Below are positions 58,482-64,000 of a stretch of 64,000 nt of DNA, piece by piece. Under the pieces are notes generated by a model that saw only the letters and a program-made list of their open reading frames with translations, ran no database searches and had not been told where the DNA came from. The translations under genes and the position numbers were made by a program. The DNA is from Caulobacter sp. (GTDB lineage Bacteria; Pseudomonadota; Alphaproteobacteria; Caulobacterales; Caulobacteraceae). How positions within the stretch are numbered: the stretch's first letter is position 1; each line of letters begins with the position of its first letter. The stretch is taken from positions 62,001-126,000 of the forward strand of contig JAIOXZ010000006.1 in NCBI GenBank assembly GCA_021741355.1, given 5' to 3'.

Positions 58482-59275
58482 GGACGGACCTTTCGGGGCG
58501 GCAGGGGAACGAAGGCGGACACGCGTTTCTGGTAGTTGCGCCAGGCGTCGCCGCGCGAGCGCAGCATGGCCGCCTCCAGCGGCGGCAGGCCCGAGACCTT
58601 GACGAGCAGCAGCAGGATGAACGCGGGGCCGATCAGGGCGGCGAAGCCCCACGGATGGCCAGGCCCGATCGCGATCAGCGGCCAGGCCAGCCAGACCAGC
58701 CATTCGAAGAAGTAGTTGGGGTGCCGCGACCAGCCCCACAGGCCGTCCTCGCAGATGCCGCCATGGTTGGCCGGATTGCGCTTCCAGCGGGCCAGCTGGG
58801 CGTCTGCCAGACCTTCCCCGAGGATCGCGCCGATCATCAACGCCGCGCCGGCCAGATCCTGCCAGCCGAGACCCGGCGCAGGGTTACGCGCCGCCGCGAG
58901 CACGGCCAGCGCCAGCAGCGCACCGGCCGCGGCCTGGGTCTGGAGGAAACCGAACATGCGGCGCTGGAAGTGCGGCGCCCACTGGCGACGGAAGGCGGCG
59001 TAGCGGGCGTCCTCGCCCGGCGTCCCGCCCACGCGGCGCGCCAGATGGGTTCCAAGGCGCACCGACCAGAGGGCGATCAGGCCTGCACACAGCCACTGCC
59101 GCTCCGTGATCCTGTCAGCGCCCGGCCAGAGCGCATAGACCACCCCCGCCGCGCCCGTCGCGAAGGTCCAGCCGACGTCGGTCCAGCCGCCGTTTGCGAC
59201 CGCCCGCTGGTAGGCCCAGACAAGCATCATGGCCAGCGACAGGCCGAGCGAAACGGTGAGGATCAGCGTGATCAT
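58478..59275 (-). CDS. DUF1295 domain membrane protein (isoprenylcysteine methyltransferase/steroid reductase-like)
   Basis: 265 residues with about seven hydrophobic helices. 'ANGGWTDVGWTFATGAAGVV' near the N-terminus and 'GLWGWSRHPNYFFEWLVWLA' near residue 180 (with the RHPNY motif) define DUF1295. The fold resembles sterol reductases/ICMT; in alphaproteobacteria DUF1295 genes often stand next to cfa-like genes and the family has been linked to lipid modification under oxidative stress. Substrate not known. First gene of a DUF1295-cfa pair (ATGA overlap). Confidence 0.88.
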   Translation of the reverse strand: MITLILTVSLGLSLAMMLVWAYQRAVANGGWTDVGWTFATGAAGVVYALWPGADRITERQWLCAGLIALWSVRLGTHLARRVGGTPGEDARYAAFRRQWAPHFQRRMFGFLQTQAAAGALLALAVLAAARNPAPGLGWQDLAGAALMIGAILGEGLADAQLARWKRNPANHGGICEDGLWGWSRHPNYFFEWLVWLAWPLIAIGPGHPWGFAALIGPAFILLLLVKVSGLPPLEAAMLRSRGDAWRNYQKRVSAFVPLPPRKVRP

Positions 59276-59370
59276 GGGAGGGATACGCGCGCGGCGAAGG
59301 ATTGGATCGGTCCGCCTTCGCCCAGGCTTCGGCGCGACAGCCTTCGCGCATTATGGCTTGCCAAGCCGAA

Positions 59371-59386
59371 GCGCACCTCGGTGCGC
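59371..59386 (-). terminator. Hairpin after tRNA-Val
   Basis: GCGCACC-ga-GGTGCGC on the reverse strand, starting 7 bp after the tRNA-Val CCA end, followed by TTCGGCTTGGC. A good stem but a poor U-tract. An outer pairing of CTTCGCGCA (59342) with TGCGCGAAG (59382) could extend it. Confidence 0.4.
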
Positions 59387-59392
59387 GAAGGC

Positions 59393-59469
59393 TGGTGGGC
59401 GGCGAGGGGTTCGAACCCCCGACCCTCTCGGTGTAAACGAGATGCTCTGACCAGCTGAGCTAGCCGCCC
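59393..59469 (-). tRNA. tRNA-Val (TAC)
   Basis: 77 bases with encoded CCA on the reverse strand. Acceptor GGGCGGC/GCCGCCC, D-loop 'AGCTGGTCAGA', anticodon stem TCTCG/CGAGA with loop TTTACAC (anticodon TAC), T-arm GGGGG-TTCGAAC-CCC. A candidate promoter is poorly defined; CAGACG-n7-CGTCTG at about 59496-59514 may be the terminator of the TPR genes upstream. Confidence 0.96.
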
Positions 59470-59543
59470 GGTTCTTGCGAACGCCCTGCCCTACAGACGG
59501 TTTCTTCGTCTGGCAAATGGAACGCCCGCCGACCTGCCCCGCG

Positions 59544-61256
59544 TCAGGGCTGATGCGCCCAGGACCAGCCCGCCGTGACCACCCCGACAAAGGCGCTCCG
59601 ATCGCGCAACTGGCCGGCCCGGGCGGACTGTGACGATCCGCTGGCGCCGCTGTCGGCGTAGCGGGCAAGCGAGGCGGTCATGGCGAAACGGTAGGCCTCA
59701 TAGGCCACATCCGGTCGGTTCAGCCGCATGCGCGCCAGACCGAGGGAGCTGGCATGCAGGATCAGGTTCGACGGCGGCGGTCCAGACCCCGCCAGAGCAC
59801 GTCCCCTTCGGACAACGTCAGCATAGATGAGCTCGGCCTCGGCATCACGGCCCATCACCATCAGCATGGACGCGAGATTCGCGGCCGCGTGCAGCGTCCC
59901 CGGCGAATCCGCCCCCTCGAGCCGCAGACGGGTCTGCCAGACCCGACGCGCAAGAGCCTCGGCTTCGGCGGGCTGGCCAATATCGAGCAGCGTCGGCGCG
60001 AGATTGCCGCCGGTCAGCAGAGTCATCGGGTGATCGGCGCCCAGGGTCGCAGCCTGCGCGGCCATCACCTCCCGCAATAGGGTGGCGGCCTCCGCCTTCC
60101 GGCCAAGGCCGCTGAGTGCGACGGCGAGGGTGTTCATCGTGCTCAGGGTCGCCGGGTGGTCGGGGCCCTGCCCCCGGATACGCACGGTCCAGGCCTCGCG
60201 CGCCAGCCGCTCAGCTTCGGCGAACTGGTCCAGATCCAGCAGGATTCCGGCGAGATTGGTTATGGCGTTGAGGGCCTGGACGGCTTCCGGCCCCTTCTGC
60301 GCCGTCCAGGCGGCGACGACCTGCCGCTGCAGCCGCGCTGCTTCGCCACTGCGGCCCAGATTCCCCAGGATCACCGCAAGATTGGCGGTCGACTGCAAGG
60401 TCGCAGGATCCGCGTCGCCGAGCGTCCGACGGAAGCCGTCGAGAACCCGACGCTGCAGGGCCTCGGCGTCCCGCAAGCGGCCGGCTGACCCCAGCGTGGT
60501 CGCCAGATTGCCGCCCGCCAGAAGGGTCGACCGGTCATCTGGCCCCTTCACCCGCGCGCGGGCTTCATACACCAGGGTCAGGAGCTCAAGCGCCTCCGTA
60601 GGGCGGCCCAGGTCGTCGAGGCTGATCGCCAGCTGGTTGGCGGCGGCGAGGGTTTGGTCATGGGTTTCGCCCAGCAGCGCCCGCCGCCCCGTCCAGGCTT
60701 CCCGGTACAGGACCTCCGCGTCGCGATGCCGCCCGGCATCGTTCAACGCGCCGGCCAGATTGAAGGCGGCGTTGAGCGTCTCCCGATCAGCGTTGCCCAG
60801 TACCCGCCGACGAGCGGCCAACACGTCGCGAAACAGGACCTCGGCCTCTGCAACCCTGCCCATGCGTCTCAGCAGAACGCCGGTCCGGCTCGCCAGCGTC
60901 AGGGTCCGCGAGTCGTCCGGGCCATACAGGGTCCGTGCGCCATCGAGCAGCTGAATGACGAGCGCGGCGGCCTCGGCGTCCTTCTTTTGGGCGAGCAACG
61001 AGATGAAATAGAGGTCGCCGAACTGCAGGGTGACCTCACTGTTCCAGCCCAGCGACCCGATCAGCGCCGGCCAGGCGCCGGCGAAGCCCGCCTCGGCCTC
61101 GACGTAACGGCCTGCGTTGGCGTCGCGGGCGGCCTGTTCGATCTGCGCCACCGCGGCCATGCCGGACGTGGCGCCCGGCAGTGGCGGGGTCGCCGTCTGG
61201 GCGCTCGTCTGCGAGGCGGCCAGACAGAAGGCGATAGCGAGCGTTGCGATTCTCAT
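59544..61256 (-). CDS. Tetratricopeptide-repeat protein, third of a tandem, with GWSWAHQP tail
   Basis: 570 residues. A signal peptide ('MRIATLAIAFCLAASQTSA', cut near AQT) suggests export. From about residue 100 come roughly nine or ten 42-residue kinesin-light-chain-type TPR units with the pattern 'HPMTLLTGGNLAPTLLDIGQ ... AEALARRVWQTRLRL'. The C-terminus ends 'GWSWAHQP', shared exactly with the two upstream paralogues. The ATG overlaps the stop of the preceding gene (ATGA). No enzymatic domain is seen; function unknown, probably protein-protein interaction. Confidence 0.85.
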   Translation of the reverse strand: MRIATLAIAFCLAASQTSAQTATPPLPGATSGMAAVAQIEQAARDANAGRYVEAEAGFAGAWPALIGSLGWNSEVTLQFGDLYFISLLAQKKDAEAAALVIQLLDGARTLYGPDDSRTLTLASRTGVLLRRMGRVAEAEVLFRDVLAARRRVLGNADRETLNAAFNLAGALNDAGRHRDAEVLYREAWTGRRALLGETHDQTLAAANQLAISLDDLGRPTEALELLTLVYEARARVKGPDDRSTLLAGGNLATTLGSAGRLRDAEALQRRVLDGFRRTLGDADPATLQSTANLAVILGNLGRSGEAARLQRQVVAAWTAQKGPEAVQALNAITNLAGILLDLDQFAEAERLAREAWTVRIRGQGPDHPATLSTMNTLAVALSGLGRKAEAATLLREVMAAQAATLGADHPMTLLTGGNLAPTLLDIGQPAEAEALARRVWQTRLRLEGADSPGTLHAAANLASMLMVMGRDAEAELIYADVVRRGRALAGSGPPPSNLILHASSLGLARMRLNRPDVAYEAYRFAMTASLARYADSGASGSSQSARAGQLRDRSAFVGVVTAGWSWAHQP

Positions 61257-62602
61257 GGCTGATGCGCCCACGACCAGCCGGCGCGGACCTGGCCCAGGAA
61301 CACCGCCCGCCCGGCGCGCAGGCCCTCGCGGGCTTCCTGCGAGCCGCCGGTCGCGCGGCGGTCGCGGAAGCGGCGCTGCAGGGCGCGCGCGCCGGCGTCA
61401 TAGGCTTCGTAGGCGCCCTGGGGTCTGCCGAGATCCAGCCGCAGCTTGCCGAGATTGCCGTAGGCGGTGATCAGATTGAGCGGCGGCGGCGCACTCGCCG
61501 TCAGCCGCGTGGCGAAGCCCGCCGTGGACCGGCTCACCAGCACTTCAGCCTCCCCGGTCCGGCCCGAGGCCCCGAGCGCCAGGCCGAGATTGTTGATCGA
61601 CGACAGGGTGTCAGGATGATCCTCGCCAAGGTCGCGCTGCCGCACCTCCAGGATCCGACGCAGGATCGCCTCGCGTCGCCCCGCGTCGCGCACCGGATCA
61701 AGCATCCCGGCGTAGTTGTTGGCCGCCGTAAGCGTCACCGGATGGGTGTCGCCCAGGACCTTCCGGAGGCGCTCCCAGACATCGCGCTGGAGCACCGCCG
61801 CCTCTTCCGACCGCTCCAGCCGGTCCATAGCCCCGGCCAGATTGATCGCCGCGCGGAGCGTCGCGGGATGATCGTCGCCCAGGGCAGCCTGCCGGATCAG
61901 CCAGATGCGGCGGAGGATCGGCTCGGCCTCCTCCGGTCGACCGGATTCAAGCAGCGTCATGCCGACGTTCGAGGCCGCCACAAGGGTGTTGGAGTCGTTC
62001 TCGCCGCGAAGCCGGCCGAGGCCCGACCAGGCCTGGCGATAGAGGCTCTCTGCCTCCGCCGTGCGTCCCATGTCCTGCAACACGGCCGCCAGGTTGTTCA
62101 TTTCCTCGAGCACATCCTGCTCCCGGCCAGTCAGGCGCAAGAGAACCAGCGTCCTGTCATGCAGAACGCGCGCTTCCTCCAGACGCCCCGCCAGTCTCAG
62201 GGTCTGCGCATAGGTGCTGGCGGTCGTAAGGGTTTCCGGGTCGCCTTCGCCCTGGACCCGGGTGCGCGCCTGGAGAACCGACAGCAGAACGGCGAGCGCC
62301 TCGTCGTAGCGTCCCTGGTTCGTGAGAATGGCGCCCAGATTGGTCCCCGCCAGCTGGGTCAACGGCAGGTCAGGTCCCAGGGCGGCCAGCGAGGCTTCGT
62401 ACAGCTTGCGCATCGGCGTTTCGGCCTCGACATAGCGACCGGCCGCGTACAGCGCCCGCCCCTGATCCAGCAGACCGACCCAGTAGGCTTCCGTATCCTC
62501 CGGCGCGACGGCCGGGGCCGGCGGCGGGGCCGCATGCGCGATGCCCACGGCCAGCCCGAGGCTCATCACCAACGCCGCCATCAAGGATCGGCAGACGCTC
62601 AT
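61253..62602 (-). CDS. Tetratricopeptide-repeat protein, second of a tandem, with GWSWAHQP tail
   Basis: 449 residues with a signal peptide ('MSVCRSLMAALVMSLGLAVG', cut near AHAA). About seven TPR units of the 42-residue type ('HPATLRAAINLAGAMDRLER'), then a conserved C-terminal stretch 'RRFRDRRATGGSQEAR ... VFLGQVRAGWSWAHQP'. It is coupled by ATGA overlaps to both neighbours. The first ~60 residues include 'LLDQGRALYAAGRYVEAETP', comparable to 'DANAGRYVEAEAGF' in the downstream paralogue. Confidence 0.85.
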   Translation of the reverse strand: MSVCRSLMAALVMSLGLAVGIAHAAPPPAPAVAPEDTEAYWVGLLDQGRALYAAGRYVEAETPMRKLYEASLAALGPDLPLTQLAGTNLGAILTNQGRYDEALAVLLSVLQARTRVQGEGDPETLTTASTYAQTLRLAGRLEEARVLHDRTLVLLRLTGREQDVLEEMNNLAAVLQDMGRTAEAESLYRQAWSGLGRLRGENDSNTLVAASNVGMTLLESGRPEEAEPILRRIWLIRQAALGDDHPATLRAAINLAGAMDRLERSEEAAVLQRDVWERLRKVLGDTHPVTLTAANNYAGMLDPVRDAGRREAILRRILEVRQRDLGEDHPDTLSSINNLGLALGASGRTGEAEVLVSRSTAGFATRLTASAPPPLNLITAYGNLGKLRLDLGRPQGAYEAYDAGARALQRRFRDRRATGGSQEAREGLRAGRAVFLGQVRAGWSWAHQP

Positions 62603-64000
62603 GGCTGGTGCGCCCAGGACCAGCCGACGGCGACCTGATCGAGGAAGACGCCGCGATCCAGGCGTCGTATCGCCAGCGCGCTTTCGGCCGACCCGCTTGC
62701 CCGGCGATCGCTGTAGCGTCTCAGCAACGCCGCCGTCGCTTCCGCGTAGGGCGGCCAGGCCAGATCCGGGCGCCCCAGCCTGCTCTGGGTCCATGCGACG
62801 TTGATGTACAGGTTGATCAGGTCGCGGTTGGGCGTCTCGCCGGCCCGCAAGTCAGCCCGGGCCACGGCCAGACCGTCCGCGTAGAGCGTCAGGGCCGCCG
62901 CATCGTCGCCCGCCACCTGCAGCGCGACGCCGAGATTGTTCATCACCTGCTGCGTGGCGGGGTGGGCGTCGCCCTGGGTCGCCCGTCGGATCGCCCAGGT
63001 GCGTCGAAGCACCGGGACGGCCTCCGCGGCGCGGTTCATCTGGACCAGCAGCATCGCGCCCTTCTCGGCGGCCGTGAGGGTATCCGGATGCTGGTCTCCC
63101 AATGTGGCCCGACGGCGCGCGAGGACATCGGAGATGATCTCCATCGCCTCCCTGGGCCGGCGCAGGTCACCAAGCACGTCAGCCAGATTGGTGGCCGAAA
63201 GCAGCGTATCGGCGTGCGCCTCGCCGCGCGTGCGTTTGCGGACAACCCAGACTTCCCGATACAGCGCTTCGGCCTCGTTGCGCCGCCCCAGCTTCGAAAG
63301 GGCGCCGGCGAGGTTGTTCATGGCGTTGAGGGTGTCAGGGTGTTCCGCCCCCCGGGTCGCCCTGAGACCGGCGACCACCTGCCGCAGCAGCCCTTCCGCT
63401 TCTGCGGGCCGCCCCAGCTCGATCAGGCTGACGGCCAGGTTGCCGGTCATGCCCAGCGTCTGGGGATGGTTTTCACCGCGATCACGGCGGAGCGCGGCCA
63501 GGGTCTCCCGCTGCAGGGCCTCGGCTTCACGTCGACGGCCAAGGGCGGACAAGGCCACGGACAGGTTGCCGGCGGCCTGCAGGGTCACCGCCCCGGTCTC
63601 TCCGGCGATCCGGCGCTGGGCTTCCCAGTTCCGGCGCAGCAGAACCTCCGCCTCCTTCGCCCTGCCGCCGGCCAGAAGTCGCAGGCCCAGATTATTGACC
63701 GCGGTCAGCGTGTTGCGGTGCTCCGGCCCGAGCTCCCGGGTGATGTCCTCCACAAGCACCGTCGTGAGTGCGAGCGCCTCGGCGGTCCGGCCGAGATCAT
63801 CGAGGGCGGAGGCCAGGTTGTTGCGCGCGACCAGCGTGTCGCGGTGCGCGGGCCCCGACAGCCTCGTCCGCACCTCGACGAGGCGTCGCAACATCGGCTC
63901 CGCTTCCGCCGTCCGACCAAGCTGCAACAGGAGCACCGCCAGGTTCGACTCGGCGTTCAACGTCGAGGGATCGTCGGGACCGCTCACGCGCACGCGGGCC
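62599..64000 (-). CDS. Tetratricopeptide-repeat protein, first visible of a tandem (5' end outside window)
   Basis: The frame is open to the right edge, giving at least 467 residues of TPR units ('HRDTLVARNNLASALDDLGR', 'HPQTLGMTGNLAVSLIELGR', 'HPDTLNAMNNLAGALSKLGR') and the C-terminal 'RRYSDRRASGSAES ... VFLDQVAVGWSWAHQP'. The GTG at 63991-63993 lies inside a TPR unit ('ARVRVSGPDDPSTL'), so it is not the start. Repeats are close to the consensus, implying recent expansion. Similar TPR genes often accompany CHAT-protease, kinase or sigma-factor genes; any such partner would be right of the window. Confidence 0.85.
   Translation of the reverse strand, partial: ARVRVSGPDDPSTLNAESNLAVLLLQLGRTAEAEPMLRRLVEVRTRLSGPAHRDTLVARNNLASALDDLGRTAEALALTTVLVEDITRELGPEHRNTLTAVNNLGLRLLAGGRAKEAEVLLRRNWEAQRRIAGETGAVTLQAAGNLSVALSALGRRREAEALQRETLAALRRDRGENHPQTLGMTGNLAVSLIELGRPAEAEGLLRQVVAGLRATRGAEHPDTLNAMNNLAGALSKLGRRNEAEALYREVWVVRKRTRGEAHADTLLSATNLADVLGDLRRPREAMEIISDVLARRRATLGDQHPDTLTAAEKGAMLLVQMNRAAEAVPVLRRTWAIRRATQGDAHPATQQVMNNLGVALQVAGDDAAALTLYADGLAVARADLRAGETPNRDLINLYINVAWTQSRLGRPDLAWPPYAEATAALLRRYSDRRASGSAESALAIRRLDRGVFLDQVAVGWSWAHQP

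Overview
The window is GC-rich, densely packed chromosomal DNA from an alphaproteobacterium. Gene content and order (gltX-gltA; pyrH-frr-uppS-cdsA-dxr-rseP-bamA-skp-lpxD-fabZ-lpxA-lpxI-lpxB; rpsB-tsf; dnaE; lolCD-proS; mce-DUF1467; nuoA-N followed by birA-coaX-rnj) fit Caulobacteraceae, of a Caulobacter or Phenylobacterium type. LpxI instead of LpxH, a single LolC/E-type permease, the short ProS and a SidA-like checkpoint peptide beside dnaE all agree. Genus assignment is inference.

Layout. 1-5 kb: partial comEC diverging from gltX and gltA, then a TraB/GumN-family protein and a polyhydroxyalkanoate-system protein. 5-22 kb: a reverse-strand series for envelope biogenesis and translation: a BaiN-type flavoprotein, a small lipoprotein, the lipid A/BamA/isoprenoid/phospholipid cluster, pyrH and frr, then tsf and rpsB. 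22-27 kb: an IS110-family element and dnaE. At 27 kb a 29-residue membrane peptide (sidA-like) lies under a promoter whose spacer carries a near-consensus alphaproteobacterial LexA box. 27-35 kb: a VOC protein, a GIY-YIG-like ORF, lolD-lolC-proS, DUF1467-mce, rnj, coaX and birA. 35-52.4 kb: a 14-subunit complex I operon interrupted by a small lipoprotein, a lactonase-like metallo-beta-lactamase, a DUF433/DUF5615 toxin-antitoxin-like pair and two small membrane proteins. 52.5-64 kb: an AbgT transporter, tRNA-Asp, a Nudix protein, an SPFH/ribbon-helix-helix pair with an operator-like palindrome array, a glycosyltransferase, a cfa-like methyltransferase with a DUF1295 protein, tRNA-Val, and three tandem overlapping TPR paralogues, the last running off the right edge.

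How the genes work together. The 6.8-19.5 kb cluster couples lipid A synthesis, outer-membrane protein assembly (BamA, Skp), envelope-stress proteolysis (RseP), isoprenoid precursors (Dxr, UppS), CDP-diacylglycerol synthesis (CdsA) and translation (Frr, PyrH) through overlapping stops and starts. The complex I operon leads directly into cofactor (CoaX, BirA) and RNA decay (RNase J) genes.

Intergenic spaces hold several families of 90-150 bp paired-hairpin elements (3.4, 4.8, 6.6, 23.3, 31.6, 32.5 and 57.3 kb), some with perfect 27-32 bp inverted arms and one family with visible compensatory base changes. I saw no CRISPR array, prophage or recognisable antiphage locus. Most of the window is core genome; the least-described parts are the TPR tandem, the SPFH-RHH module, the passenger genes in the nuo operon and the hairpin elements.
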